Part shown: in pieces, positions 9,131-21,608 of the stretch | Layout: each line of letters begins with the position of its first letter | Position numbering within the stretch: position 1 is the stretch's first letter | From: Armigeres subalbatus | Lineage: Eukaryota > Arthropoda > Insecta > Diptera > Culicidae | NCBI RefSeq assembly: GCF_024139115.2 | Contig: NW_026942939.1 | Location: forward strand, 58,925-122,924 | Length of the DNA stretch: 64,000 nt | Reading direction: 5' to 3' | Notes under the pieces: generated by a model | Seen by the model: the letters and a program-made list of their open reading frames with translations, nothing else | What the model was told of the DNA's origin: nothing | Database searches by the model: none | Made by a program: the position numbers and the translations under genes

Positions 9131-12100
9131 TTCATTCATTTTTTTTTTCATTTATTTAGTCTACATCTATACAGATAACACTGAATCAACAATTTGACGC
9201 CACAATACACGGTTCGAGGCCGCATCTCTCCATCCTCGAATACGCCCCACGCTCGCCAAGTCGTTCTGCACCTGGTCTGCCCATCTCGCTCGCTGCGCTC
9301 CACGTCGTCTCGTACCTGTCGGATCGGAAGCGAACACCATCTTTGCAGGGTTGCTGTCCGGCATTCTTGCAACATGCCCTGCCCATCGTACCCTTCCGGC
9401 TTTAGCTACCTTCTGGATACTGGGTTCGCCGTAGAGCTGGGCGAGCTCATGGTTCATTCTTCGCCGCCACACACCGTCTTCTTGTACACCGCCAAAGATG
9501 GTCCTAAGCACCCGTCTCTCGAATACTCCGAGTGCTTGCAAGTCCTCCTCGAGCATTGTCCATGTTTCATGTCCGTAGAGGACTACCGGTCTTATTAACG
9601 TCTTGTACATGACACATTTGGTGCGGTGGCGAATCTTTTTCGACCGCAGTTTCTTCTGGAGCCCGTAGTAGGCCCGACTTCCACAGATGATGCGCTCTTC
9701 GTATTTCACGACTAACGTTGTTGTCAGCCGTTAGCAAGGATCCGAGGTAGACGAATTCCTCGACCACCTCGAAGGTATCCCCGTCTATCGTAACACTGCT
9801 TCCCCAGGCGGACCCTGTCGCGCTCGGTTCCACCCACAAGCATGTACTTTGTCTTTGACGCGTTCACCACCAGTCCAACTTTTGTTGCTTCACGTTTCAG
9901 GCGGGTGTACAGTTCGGCCACCTTTGCAAATGTTCGGCCGACAATGTCCATGTCATCCGCGAAGCAAATAAATTGACTGGATCTGTTGAAAATCGTACCC
10001 CGGCTGTTACACCCGGCTCTCCGCATGACACCTTCTAGCGCAATGTTGAACAACAGGCACGAAAGTCCATCACCTTGTCTTAGTCCCCGGCGCGATTCGA
10101 ACGAACTGGCGTGTTCGCCCGAGATCTACACACAGTTTTGCACACCATCCACCGTTGCTTTGATCAGTCTGGTAAGCTTTCCAGGGAAGCTGTTCTCGTC
10201 CATAATTTTCCATAGCTCTACGCGGTCTATACTGTCGTATGCCGCCTTGAAATCAACGAACAGATGGTGCGTTGGGACCTGGTATTCACGGCAATTTTGA
10301 AGGATTTGCCGTACAGTAAAGATCTGGTCCGTTGTCGAGCGGCCGTCAACGAAGCCGGCTTGATAACTTCCCACGAACTCGTTCACAAATGGTGACAGAC
10401 GACGGAAGATGATCTGGGATATCACTTTGTAGGCGGCATTAAGGATGGTGATCGCTCGAAACTTCTCATACTCCAGTTTGTCGCCTTTCTTGTAGATGGG
10501 GCATATAACCCCTTCCTTCCACTCCTCCGGTAGCTGTTCGCTTTCCCAGATTCTGACTATCAGTTTGTGCAGGCAAGTGGCCAGCTTTTCCGGGCCCATC
10601 TTGATGAGCTCAGCTCCGATACCATCCTTACCAGCTGCTTTATTGGTCTTTAGCTGTTGAATGGCATCCTTAACTTCCCTCAAGGTGGGGGCTGGTTGGC
10701 TTCCATCGTCCGCTGAACTGACGTAGTCATCTCCTCCGCTGCCTTGACTTTCATTGCCTGTACTCTCAGCGCCATTCAGATGTTCCTCGTAGTGCTGCTT
10801 CCACCTTTCGATCACCACACGTTCGTCCGTCAAGATGCTCCCATCCTTATCCCGGCACATTTCGGCTCGCGGCACGTAGCCTTTGCGGGATGCGTTGAGC
10901 TTCTGATAGAACTTGCGTGTATCTTGAGAACGACACAGCTGTTCCATCTCCCTGCATTCCGCTTCTTCAAGGCGGCGTTTCTTCTCCTGAAATAGGTGGG
11001 TTTGTTTTCCACGCTTCCGTCTAGAACGTTCCACGTTCTGCCTGGTACTTTGCTGCAGCGTGACCGCCCGCGCTGCGTCCTTCTCCTCCAGAATCTGTCT
11101 GCACTCTTCGTCGAACCAATCGTTCCGTCGACTTCGACCCATATACCCGACGTTGTTCTCCGCTGCGTCGTTAATGGCTGCTTTGACTGTATTCCAGCAG
11201 TCCTCAAGAGGGGCCCCATCGAGCTCACCCTCTTCCGGCAACGCTGCCTCGAGATGCTGCGCGTATGCAGTGGCGACATCAGGTTGCTTCAGTCGCTCTA
11301 GGTCGTACCGCGGCGGTCGTCGGTACCGAACATTGTTGATGACGGATAGTTTTGGGCGCAGTTTAACCATCACCAGATAGTGGTCAGAGTCGATGTTAGC
11401 GCCACGATATGTCCTGACGTCGATAATGTCGGAGAAGTGCCGTCCATCAATCAGAACGTGGTCGATTTGTGATTCTGTCTGCAGTGGCGATCTCCAGGTG
11501 TACCGATACGGGAGGCTGTGTTGGAAGTAGTTGCTGCGAATGGCCATATTCTTGGAGGCGGCGAAATCAATTAGTCGTAGGCCGTTTTCGTTCGTCAGCC
11601 GGTGAGCGCTGAACTTTCCAATAGTCGGTCTAAACTCCTCCTCTTGGCCAACCTGAGCGTTCAAATCTCCTATGATGATTTTGACGTCGTGGCTTGGGCA
11701 GCTGTCGTACTCACGTTCCAGCTGCGCGTAGAATGCGTCCTTATCATCATCAGTGCTTCCGGAGTGTGGGCTATGGACGTTGATTATGCTGAAGTTGAAG
11801 AACCGGCCTTTGATCCTCAACCTGCACATTCTCTCATTGATCGGCCACCACCCGATTACACGCCTTTGCATATCGCCCATCACTATGAAAGCTGTTCCCA
11901 GCTCGTGTGTGTTGCCGCAGCTCTGGTAGATGGTATGATTACCTCTAAACGTTCGCACCATTGATCCCTTCCAACAAACCTCCTGCAGCGCTACGATGCC
12001 GAATCCACGGTCCTTGAGCACATCGGCGAGTATGCGTGTGCTCCCGATGAAGTTGAGAGATTTGCAGTTCCACGAACCGAGTTTCCAATCGCTAGTCCCT

Positions 12101-12603
12101 TTTCGTCGCAGTGGTCTTCGCCGATGGTTCCGGTCCGTACTCTCTTGTTGATTGTTCGTTGCTTATGATTTTTTTAAAGGCTGGCTTGCAGGGCCTGACA
12201 CCAAACCCCCTAAATTTCCGGAGGACCATTCCTCCTTATTTCCGGTGGACCATGGTGCACAGTTTCATTTAGAGTCCCTCGCTGGCACTCGGACGATGAT
12301 CAGCCGCCCCTAACATGGAGAACAGACGCTGTTGTGAGCCGATCCTGACATGGAGAACAGACGCTCAATAAGATTTGCACCTCCGGAGAGGAGCAAACCC
12401 CCCTTAACTGTCAGCATACGACCATAGTTCCCACTGGGGTTGGTTACCCGATCTTCCCTAAGGTTGCTCGTATCCCGGCCAGCACCGCGGGGAGGTAGAG
12501 ATAGGAGTTGCTGGGTAAGAGGCTAAGGACCGCGAGATGGGGTCTATTTTATTCCTTCAGGTACGCGAAGTACCAATGGTACGCTTTACCCAGCATTTGC
12601 CGT
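9131..12603 (-). mobile_element. RTE-type LINE, copy A, inserted in the Jockey ORF1
   Basis: This is a complete-looking RTE-clade element on the minus strand. It has a short AATGAA-type repeat tail at its 3' end (9131-9155), a single long ORF with endonuclease and reverse transcriptase, and a GC-rich 5' region up to 12603. The 7-bp duplication accacaa flanks it. Its 5' region carries two spaced copies of acatggagaacagacgct-like sequence (12313-12370). A second copy of the same family lies at 58169-61277, truncated at its 5' end relative to this one. Being inside another retroelement makes this the younger of the two insertions. Confidence 0.9.
9167..12162 (-). pseudogene. RTE-type endonuclease/reverse transcriptase, copy A
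   Basis: The open reading starts after a TAA at 12163-12165; no clear ATG precedes the endonuclease, which begins LGSWNCKSLNFIGSTRIL. Endonuclease motifs are [27 protein letters not shown] and [11 protein letters not shown]. The reverse transcriptase follows with TNKAAGKDGIGAELI, YQAGFVDGRSTTDQIF, FVDFKAAYDSIDR, and after a TAG at 10123-10125 the FADDMDIVG motif C. A frameshift near 9805 (one extra C compared with copy B) and another near 9692 split the tail, which ends LASVGRIRGWRDAASNRVLW and a stop at 9167. The endonuclease and the first half of the reverse transcriptase are intact; the C-terminal part is broken. Confidence 0.9.
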
Positions 12604-12610
12604 ACCACAA
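12604..12610. repeat. Target-site duplication, right copy (RTE element A)
   Basis: This is an exact repeat of accacaa found at 9124-9130. Confidence 0.8.
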
Positions 12611-13035
12611 AGGGCTGCCCAAAGCGAGCCGAGTTCCTGGAAATCCGGAAGAAGGCTTCCACCAGGACCATTCCGAAGAAGAACCGTGTTCCTGTAATCA
12701 ACGAGGTGGACTTTCCAGCCATCCCGGCTCCCCGTCGTGTGATTCCAATACTCCCACCGCTACAGCCGCACAAGCGACTGGCAGCAGCAGCTGCATCGGT
12801 CCAAGCTCCAGCATCGTCGGCACCATCCACCAGCGAATGGCCCCCGCTTCCTCCTCCTGGGTTCCGTCGGCAGTCGGAGAACGAAGCCGTCCCACCGGAA
12901 GAATCTGCCCCGCTGTACACTCCGGAGCAACTGATGCCGATCTTCGCGCAGCTCGCCACTCGACTGCGCGGCTGCAAAACCCGATTCGACCAGGTCTTCA
13001 CACTTGGCATGTTCATCATTGAAAATGGCTGCTAG
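12604..13035 (+). pseudogene. Jockey-type ORF1, second part
   Basis: This continues ORF1 after the RTE insertion, in frame with the first part: KGCPKRAEFLEIRKKAS, then a proline- and alanine-rich region (IPILPPLQPHKRLAAAAA, WPPLPPPGFRR), then YTPEQLMPIFAQLATRLRGC, the helical C-terminal segment seen in Jockey-clade ORF1. TAG at 13033-13035 ends it. The stop overlaps the first codons of ORF2 by 11 bp, a common arrangement in this clade that suggests coupled translation. Confidence 0.85.
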
Positions 13036-15646
13036 GGTGGGCCTGGTCAACTGGAACGCTTGCTCGCTAAAGAGCAAAACAATCGAGCTGAAGGATTTCC
13101 TTGAGGAGAAGGAAATAGACGTGGCGTTCATCACCGAAACGCACCTAAAACCGGAGGTGAACATCAACATCCCGGACTTCCGCATCGTGCGCCTCGACCG
13201 GCCGACCAGAGGAGGTGGTGTGGCCATCGCTCTTCGCTACAACATCAACTGTCGTCTGCTTCCAAGCTTCCAGCTCAGTGTCATCGAGGCCATCGGTGTT
13301 GAAATCACCACTTCGGTCGGCACAATCGCGCTCATCGCGGCGTACTGTCCAACGCAAGCCAAAGCCGGCGATGGATCATCGGCTGCCCTTCGGAGGGACA
13401 TCGTCAAGCTGACGCGGAGGCAAGGCCAGTATATCATTGCCGGCGACTTGAATGCCAAACATCAAGCCTGGGGCAACAGTCGCGGCAATCGAAACGGCAC
13501 CATCTGGAGCAACGACATGGAGGAAGGCCACTACACGATCCTGAGCCCGGATTCCCCCACTCGGCTGAGTCGGTCCGGTGCCCACGCAACGCTCGACCTC
13601 TACGTAACAAACCTGAGTGACCACGTCTCGCAGCCGGTTGTATACCAGGAGCTCAGTTCGGATCACTATCCGGTGGTGGCGGAACTGGGCTCCTCGGTCA
13701 ATCGGCACCAGCAGTTACGGCGGAACTACCACCGAGTGAACTGGCAGCGTTTCCAGCAGTGCGTCGATAACACCGTCGACTACGAGGTGCGTCCGGAGAC
13801 GCCGGAAAGTATCGACCGCCAGCTGTGCGCTATCGAGGAGGCGATCACGGCGGCCCGAGAGCAACACGTACCGACGGCTCGGCAGGTAAGCAACTCCTAA
13901 ACATCGATACACTCACCAAAGATTTGATTCGATTGCGGAATGTCACTCGCAGGCAGTTTCAGCGTACTGGACTGCCTGAGCAAAGGCACGCTGCAATCGA
14001 ATCACAAAATTATCAAGGCCAGAATGGTGGACCTCAAAAATAACGACTTCTCGAATAAGATCCGCACTCTCCCAGATTATGCTAAGCCGTTCTGGAAAAT
14101 GACCAAAATTCTAAAATCCAAGCCTCGGCCCATTCCACCTTTGATCCCACTAGACAATAATGGCTCTAAGGATCGCTTGATAACTCCTGCAGAGAAGGTC
14201 GCTGAAATAGGTCGTCACTTCGTCAGCTCACACAATCTTGGGCAGAACATCGTCAGTCCACACGAAGCAGCCGTCAACGAGCATGCTAACAACATCCATT
14301 TGATTCCCAACGACTTCTCGGAGGAGTTGGAGATCTCAGCTGACGAATTGACGGCCTATATCAAATCGTCGAAGAACATGAAGGCCCCAGGCTTCGACAG
14401 CATCCTGAATCTCGAGCTCAAACACATGAGTGCTCCGTTCTTTGAGCACCTCTCGCTGATCTTTAATCAGTGTCTCCGGCTTAGCTACTTCCCATCGTCC
14501 TGGAAGTCAGCGAAAGTCATCCCCATCCGGAAGCCTGGGAAGGATCCTTCCTCCCCAAAAGTTATCGACCCATCAGCCTTCTCTCAGGGTTATCCAAGCT
14601 ATTCGAAAAAGCTATTCATCATCGGTTACTTGAGTCTGCCGAAAATCTCAACATCTTGCTCGAGGAACAGTTTGGTTTCGGTCGGTCAACTGTACACCAA
14701 CTGACCCGAGTTACCAACGTCCTCAGACGGAACAAGTTTGTCTCGAAAACATCCGCCATGGCCTTACTCGATGTCGAGAAGGCATTTGACAATGTATGGC
14801 ATGATGGCCTGGTGTACAAACTACAATGCTACAATCTTCCCAGCTACCTGGTGAAAATCATCAACAATTACCTGTCGGCAAGGACATTCCGGGTCTCAAT
14901 CAGCGGAGCGAGTTCCAATGCGCACAACATCGTCGCAGGCGTTCCCCAGGGCAGTATCCTCGGGCCCCTGCTTTTCAATCTGTTCACCTCCGACATGCCA
15001 GAACCTCCAGAAGGCGGCATTCTGTCTCTGTTCGCAGATGACACATCCATCGTCTACAACGGTAGAGTGATCAGAGCGCTAGTGGCAAAACTCCAACGAG
15101 GCCTGGATGCCCTGACAGAGTACCTCACCAGCTGGAAGATCTGTATCAACGCGGCGAAGACCCAGGTCATCATTTTCCCCACTCCAAATCCCTAAACTTG
15201 TTCCGCCTGGGGACTGTAAAATCATCCTCAATGGCACGACTGTGGAATGGGCCAATGAGGCCGGCTACCTTGGCTTGACCCTCGACAGCAAGCTTATTTT
15301 CAGGCAACAGGTTGACAAAACGGTGACAAAGTGTAACGTCTTGTTGAAACTACTGTACCCTTTGATCAACCGCCGGTCGTCATTGTCCCTGAAAAATAAG
15401 CTTGCTGTCTACAAGCAAATCATCCTCCCTGTGATCGAATACGGCATGCCGGTCTGGGAGAGCTGCGCTAAAACCCACCACCTCAAACTTCAACGGGTCC
15501 AAAACAAATTCCTGAGGATGATCCTCAACCCTCCCAGGACAAGAACATCCGAGGTCCAAAAACCTTACATGAACCCTTTGGTGAGTGTAAAGAAAAGTTT
15601 AGGGTCCGTTGCTTGCATTCGGATCAGGCTCCAATTAGGGCGCTAG
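13025..15646 (+). pseudogene. Jockey-type ORF2: endonuclease and reverse transcriptase
   Basis: ATG at 13025 starts MAARVGLVNWNACSLKSK. The APE-type endonuclease has FITETHLKP, IIAGDLNAKHQAWGN, ATLDLYVTN and SSDHYPVV, all the expected catalytic blocks. A stop at 13898-13900 and shifts near 13930 break the linker. The reverse transcriptase reads KSSKNMKAPGFDSI, SAKVIPIRKPGKDPSSP, then in another frame ALLDVEKAFDNVWHDGL (motif A), GVPQGSILGPLLFNLF (motif B) and LFADDTSIVY (motif C). A stop at about 15195 and a further shift lead to the tail EYGMPVWESCAKTHHLKLQ. Catalytic residues are preserved, but at least four frame changes show that it is dead. The last segment is shorter than usual for Jockey ORF2. 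Confidence 0.9.
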
Positions 15647-15898
15647 TTCCAATCTAGATTATCAAATTTTTTTGTAAATATTAGTGTACATAGTAGTTAG
15701 GTTATCAAATTTTAAAAACACACCAGCGCCTCCTAAAGGCCATCATGATATATCATATTAACACTTAAATAACAATGTAAACATAAAAATTTAAAATTGA
15801 AGTTGGAGGGCCAAGCCGGCCGAGCACTGTACATGTAGAAAAATAATAATTGTAGAACAGAAAATGATTAAATAAAGACGAATTTTACTACTTACTTT

Positions 15899-15909
15899 CA
15901 TCGTACCCA
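15899..15909. repeat. Target-site duplication, right copy (Jockey-type element)
   Basis: This is an exact repeat of catcgtaccca found at 8167-8177. Confidence 0.85.
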
Positions 15910-16032
15910 AGCATACTCCTAACAAAATGTCGAAGTTCGTCATCTGTTTTAATAGCAACATATCGCTCTCTTCATGGAAGTATCACTATTTTTGGGATGA
16001 GGAATTGATCAGCCAGTTCGGAAAAACTGTCT

Positions 16033-16208
16033 GCTACCAGAGGTCGCACAGACTAAATACTTAGCACCTGTCATTGCATTAGACAACTGACCGTTCCGTT
16101 TTACGAAAAACATTCGTCTTAATAATGCGGGAATCGAAAACACACTCCTCAGCACGTAAATGCGCTTAAACAACTGACGCCGCAAACCGCACGGCCACAA
16201 AGCCCACG
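16033..16208 (-). mobile_element. tRNA-derived SINE, diverged
   Basis: Read on the minus strand, the head contains a polymerase III A-box-like GTGGCCGTGCGGTTTGCG and a degenerate B box around cgattcccgc. The 3' part ends with a ctgtgcgacctct word. The same arrangement occurs at 31341-31550, which is better preserved, so the two define one family. Flanking duplications were not recognised. Confidence 0.6.
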
Positions 16209-16364
16209 AAAATTAGAACAAGAATCAAGTACAATGAGATACCTTGTGGTCGTATCTTGTACACAACGTTAATGGTTTTTCGATAATAGTGCTACCTTAT
16301 ATTTACTTCAAATTGTCGAAGCTTATGTTCCGCATATTTTCACAGTATTCTGTGAATTACTAAT

Positions 16365-16961
16365 TCACGGTCGTTTGAAATCGCCGAAGGCGAACATAGT
16401 TTCAGCTTCTCCATTGTGCAGTGCACTTCTGGGAAAATAAAAAGGGACAGCACATGAGCATGACGTTGCATCGCTCGCCAAACGATGATGATTACGATAT
16501 GCACAACGGTCACGATGACGATAATGGTGTGTGCGGTACCCAGTTACGACTTTCAACAGCAGCCCTATTTCCTCTTTTTTCATCGCCGGATTGGGATCAT
16601 CCCTTCCATGTCTGAATGGGGTCGTCCAAGTCTTGACTCGACCGTCGTTGCCGGCTGCTCGGTATGTAATTTCGAAAATCATTAGCAATTTTGTACGTCG
16701 AAATGCACCAGTTAGGGGGATGATTTGCAGGGAAAGATGCACTTGCAGAGTTTCGCTGTCATGGGTGTGATGGATCGCGTTGCCACACCGGTCCGCATGA
16801 TAATGGCTGGCATTTTGAGGGTGCCGTCGTCGGCTGGTCCTGGTTTGCAAAGCGAGGTCCACGGTGGCTGAATCTGTGGACGACGATGAATCTACCAGCG
16901 AATGGATGGAAGCATTAGCAGGAAGTAATGAGGTCAGATTAGAGGCTCTTTTGTTGAACAT
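16365..16961 (-). other. Unassigned 198-codon open frame
   Basis: This minus-strand frame of 198 codons starts at ATG 16961. I do not recognise the product. It is rich in H, R, S and T, without hydrophobic periodicity, domain motifs or a signal peptide, and shorter plus-strand frames overlap much of it. GC content is higher than in the flanking spacer. It could be chance, a decayed element ORF or an exon; I would not treat it as a gene without transcript support. Confidence 0.2.
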
Positions 16962-18590
16962 TGCGATGAAACGTGAAATATGAACTGTGATTTCGGGAGC
17001 ACGTTTCGCGCATCATGGGAGAAGGGCTGCCACTGCAATATATGTGGCGGCCGAACTGATGAAATTCGAAGCGACAACAAAGAAATGTGGAACCTTTGTG
17101 CCAAATTATACAAAAGTATTGCATATCAGAGCTGTTGAGTCTTTCGACACCGAAAGGCAACACGTTTAAGGCTGATGCCGGAACGCAGTGGAACGTACTT
17201 TAAATGTCAGTTGAGTTGAAAATTTGCATAAATCTAGCAGCATCCTGTCCCAGCAGGAGGCAACTGCAATAATTCTCACCAGATGATAAACTGACTCTTT
17301 GTAGCAGCATCAGAATGATAGGACTATGGTCGTTGGTTGAAAGTGGCTGCAAGCTTTAATGAATTGATTATTGTGCTCGACCAGGCTTCGAATGTGGCAA
17401 CACATCGACACGGCCAGGGCGAGGGGAAGGCCTAACTTCAACGTCTTCCAACGTAACGTTCTGGATGCATGATTATGTTGATAGGCTGTGTTTATGCTTC
17501 TCATCCTTGACCGGTTGTAGGTCTCGAACGTGAGCCTACACACTGGCTGGCATCTTTGTATGTTCCCACCTTAAAAGTACAATGCCTTGTCGTACAACTG
17601 TGCATCAGTGGTGTAGTTAGAAAAGTGGAATAATTCTGATTTAGATTTCATTATGCTATCGGGCGACTTGCTATGGATCAAAATTCGAAATCAGATCTAA
17701 ATTCAAACTGGTTTTAAAGTTTTGATTTTCCTTTCATATTGTGTTTTAGTTGAGCCACTATCGGTTCTTCAACTTGGTTTCAATCGGATCTAAACAACAA
17801 GAAAACACACTGTTGTAGAAAGTAAAGCACCAATGTAAGTATACGTTTGTTGTACAAAATGCTGGCGAGACTGCAGTTAAAAACGAAATTTAACCATATT
17901 AGATGAGATGCAGCACAGATGGAGGACCCAACAACGGGCAGTACGTAAATCAAGGCATCTAACTGGACTAGCAAAGATTTTCTTCCGTGAATTTCGAAAA
18001 AAAAAAGTTCACTGGAACGGGAATCAAACCACCACCATGCACGTCAATTCATATGGGCTTTATGTTTTAAATATTTGAGTTTACGTTTTATTGGATTCAA
18101 GTTTTAGTTGGATTTGATCTGTTCTTGTACAAAACAAATCCCACAATACGCCTCTGTCACCCATCTTGAGTTGAACCAGTTTCGTGCTCTGCAAGGCTTC
18201 CGTTCTATATCCACTCCTATGTTAGTTTGCAGTTGCGTGTGAGAGCCTTAACAGTTGTTCGATCTCTTGCTTACACGCATCGCATGAAGCACAATATTAC
18301 CGTGAAGTCAGTGAGCATTAAATACAGTATGCTTTGGTGGTCGTTTGTATGTCTATGTTATTAAAATTAATTCTATATCAATGCATGACTAAAGACGTGA
18401 TAATGAAAAGATGAGAACCACAACCTCCTGCTGGCTGCACCAGCGATGTTGATGACGACGACGATGATGATGATTGGTGGCGGAGAACTTCCTTCCCGGC
18501 GATTTTCGGACCACGCGGAATAAGGTGGAGCAAGAAAATCGACCGTACTTTCCTCTTTCTGGCTAATTTCTAATTTATGTTTCTGGCTCA
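16962..18590. other. No gene seen
   Basis: This is mixed-composition spacer. A moderately GC-rich block (17250-17540) carries no recognisable motif in any frame. A gggaatcaaacc word near 18020 resembles a polymerase III B box on the minus strand, but no matching A box was found. Confidence 0.4.
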
Positions 18591-20569
18591 TATCAGGCGT
18601 GTGTTTCGGTCTGCCTGCTGACCCTTAGTCTCACTACTCGACATCAGGCACCGGCCCAGATGTATATGAATTTCTGCCCGATATAGTTCAGTTATCTTGT
18701 TTAATAGAATTTTGTATATTTGTTTACCACACCGTAGAAGCTGCAGAAAGCTGAACTGTTTCTTAGGCTCCGACAGAAGGAAACCGACAAAACCAGCACT
18801 GCAGGTGAGCAATCAACCATGCAATAGTGTTGCCAATGGCGGCCAAGATCAGAACGATGAAAGCAGAATGGTATTTATGGGCTTCCTTTTTGCGCCTACT
18901 GAAATGAAAATGTTTTATTACAATTATCACAGCATAGGAAATGAAGCGGTTTGCTGCTAAGTTCAGATGAAGATAGCAGTGCTGCACTCACCCGAAGATT
19001 TAATTGAGAACAAAAGATTGTGGTTAGGTCGGAGAGCGGAGATTGCTTCCATTTCTTACAGGGGTGGGTCCGGAACATCATGGTGATTGTTGTAACTCGA
19101 CTGAATCGAGAGCTTCTGATGGAGTGTTTCGTGCTTTTGATTTGATTGAATTTGTTATTTAGTAGTTCTTATGCTGTTTAGAACTGTTTGGAACACGATG
19201 AAAAGTACCTCACCAATTAAATTTGCTTCTGTATTTTGCACTTTTTATTTTCTGGAAAATATATTCAAGGCCTAACTCGATCAATATAATCAATATTATT
19301 CGAATTGGACTTTTCACAGCTGCATGGCGAGACGCGTTGTTACATAAAATAATGAAACTAGCTAGAAGACCTCCGAGTCAAATGGTGGCAATGTTCAATG
19401 ACCACTAAGCTGCTATGCAGCCATGTTCCAGCTATTGTGAATCCAGTAGCAAAAAATAAAGAATACCATTAAAAAAGCCATGCTACTTACGATCCATTCA
19501 TTCGCGACCTCCGCTGCGGCCTTAGTCTGCAAACAACGGAAAAATTTGCTTCAAAGTACTTCCACCTCCTCCCTGTGCAACGGTTCTATTGTTCACCAAA
19601 GCGAAACAGCGCACAACAAATCGCCCAACTGCTGCCTGTTGCAGGAGGGGGGCAAAGCAACTTTGTGGGAATCCTCTTTTCCACGCCAGTAATTAATAGT
19701 ACTTACAAACCGAACGAACGAGTGATTTTCCTTCACATTTTTTCCACATTTCACGTTTTGTTTACCCAACGAACGGTTGTTGGTGGTGCAGTCATCTACT
19801 ACGGGCGCCAACAATGTCCGCAAAACGTGTGCAAGCTCATAAAACTATAAAAAGCTTTCAATTTTATTGATGGTCTGTCGCTTTATTTTCCAGCCCCCAT
19901 TCCCCCTACTCGGCAACGTTGGAGATGGTCCGTCCAAACGCTAAAACGAGTGCAGCGTTGAAGTTATTTATTTACAATTTGCTTTATTCGTTTTGGACCT
20001 CGGACACTTGCCGAGTTGCTCGAATGATGGGTCGGAGCAATTTCGTTACAAACCGGCGACCATATCTCACTGTGTGCGGTTTCATAAATGCATCATATCT
20101 CGCTAGCTGGGAAATAGTCATTGTTTACAAACGTACCACACCGTGATGACCGAACGAGAATGGAACCGTTTGAAACTTTGGGACACGACTTAGTTTGAGA
20201 CATTGTCATACCTTATTTCTTATTGGTATCGGGTTGAAGAAACGATAGGTACGTACCTGAAAATAGAAAAAAATAAGTTGTTAAATTGTGGTAGGATTCA
20301 GCATGTTGAAGTTTGAATTTTTAAATATTTGTCGGAATTATATTTGGTAGAATAGTAAAATTGTTTGTTTCAGGAATAATTTTAGTTGTACATATTAAGC
20401 TTGACCAACATGAAGCAATTTTATTAGGATTTTTTTTTCTCTAAGTCGTAGTTTTTGGACTATGAATTGTTTTCCAATCTATTTTCACAAAACTAAAGTT
20501 AATGAGTGGTACTTCCAAGAAATAGTATACGAGAAAAGCAAAAAAAAATGAACTATAGTATATATACAA
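18591..20569. other. No gene seen
   Basis: Unique-looking intergenic or intronic DNA. Short open frames on both strands overlap each other and carry no motif. A CAG|GTGAGC splice-donor-like word at about 18805 has no supporting coding exon. Confidence 0.4.
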
Positions 20570-20571
20570 TA

Positions 20572-21235
20572 GAGTGATTCAAATTTTGACTTTTTTGCCC
20601 CCGATGCTTAAACGATTGCATTTGCCATTTTAATAATCCTCCTAAATTTTTAGCAATTTTGAATGTAATTTGACTGTGCACACGTCATTTGAAGTTTGTA
20701 TGGAAATTACTGTGAAAACTGACCCTTATGTGAAAGACCGTTCCGTGGGGTGGCCCATGAATGATTTAAATATAATCAACACATTGCCTACACAGAATAC
20801 TTCTTAAGCTGAAAGGCAGTTGTTGTTGCGAAGCGATTTTTTGTTTGGAAGCAAAGTTATGAAGAAAACAATAATGCTCATTATTGATATTGATGTTATT
20901 CTTTTACGTGTTAAATTGAATTTCCCGCGATTCGGTATTTGCTTAATATCTTTCCTTGCGAGCATCAAATCGTTTCGCAACAAAGACGGTCTATTTCCTT
21001 GTAAAATTTCCTATGTGTCCGATGTACTTATATGTTTTTAGCGCTGGAAGGGAAGCGTTGGGGAACGGTTTTCCATGAAAGTTACTGTTTTCATAGTGAT
21101 TTTCATACAAACTTCAAACCGCGCGTGCTCACTCAATTTACATCCAAATTAACTAAAAATTTAGGAGGATTAATAAAAAGGCAAATGCAATCGTTTAAGC
21201 ATCGGGGGGCAAAAAAGTCAAAATTTGAATCACTC
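20572..21235. mobile_element. MITE with long terminal inverted repeats
   Basis: The two ends are inverted repeats of roughly 150-190 bp (20572-20760 against 21050-21235), starting gagtgattcaaattttgac on both strands. They are flanked by TA at 20570-20571 and 21236-21237. The interior has no transposase. Arm divergence is modest, so the element can fold into a long hairpin. This suggests a non-autonomous Tc1/mariner-like element. Confidence 0.8.
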
Positions 21236-21237
21236 TA

Positions 21238-21549
21238 ATATACAATCTATATGGACTCATTTGTAGAAATTCGGAAATAATTTAGGTTATCGAATTTAAC
21301 TGCGACTATCTTCAGACTCTTAGTTTTTCTTATTTTTAATTAGAAAATCTTTCAAATTATCATAACAGATCCAAAAACAAGATAAGTCGACCAAGCAATT
21401 ACTATACTGATACAATATCTTTAAAAATAAAAGTCAAAGATTCGCCATTCAAAATTTCTAACACTGTGGTGAGCAACCATGCGTCTCCATGCTCTGTGAG
21501 GCGCGTTTCGCATTTCTTATTGAATCTCATTTAATTCAACCACTTAATT
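21238..21549. other. No gene seen
   Basis: AT-rich spacer without recognisable features. Confidence 0.4.
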
Positions 21550-21608
21550 GTACCTTGACAGATACGTATTTCGACCTCAGCAGTAAGGTCGTCTTCAGTG
21601 TCTCGTAC
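21550..21608 (-). ncRNA. Hammerhead-like motif 1
   Basis: Read on the minus strand. GTAC, GA and GACA form the 5' side of stem I. They are followed by CTGAAGA (21598-21592), one extra C, stem II GACCT/AGGTC closed by an 8-nt loop, GAAA, a self-complementary ATACGTAT that could make a minimal stem III, C at the cleavage position, then TGTC, AAG and GTAC completing stem I through an internal loop. This is the layout of a type I hammerhead apart from the extra base after CTGAAGA. No activity is demonstrated. Sister motifs lie at 31846, 46283, 54151 and 56689. Confidence 0.5.

Larger units (their letters stand above)
8178..15898 (+). mobile_element. Jockey-type LINE, nearly full length, carrying a nested RTE element
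   Basis: The element is bounded by a perfect 11-bp target-site duplication (8167-8177 and 15899-15909). It has an internal Inr/DPE promoter at its 5' end, ORF1 with zinc knuckles, ORF2 with endonuclease and reverse transcriptase, and a 3' region with AATAAA at 15871-15876. Removing the RTE insertion (9131-12603) and one copy of its duplication leaves about 4.2 kb, a normal size for a Jockey-clade element. ORF1 ends at TAG 13033-13035, overlapping the ORF2 start at 13025. Both ORFs carry stops or frameshifts, so the copy is dead. The 3' end lacks an obvious poly(A) run. Confidence 0.9.

Noticed and set aside
16365..16961. 198-codon frame as a host gene
   Set aside because: No recognisable domain and overlapping open frames on the other strand; kept only as an unassigned frame.
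17180..17540. Possible LINE endonuclease on the minus strand
   Set aside because: Translation gave no GD, SDH or ETW blocks in order.
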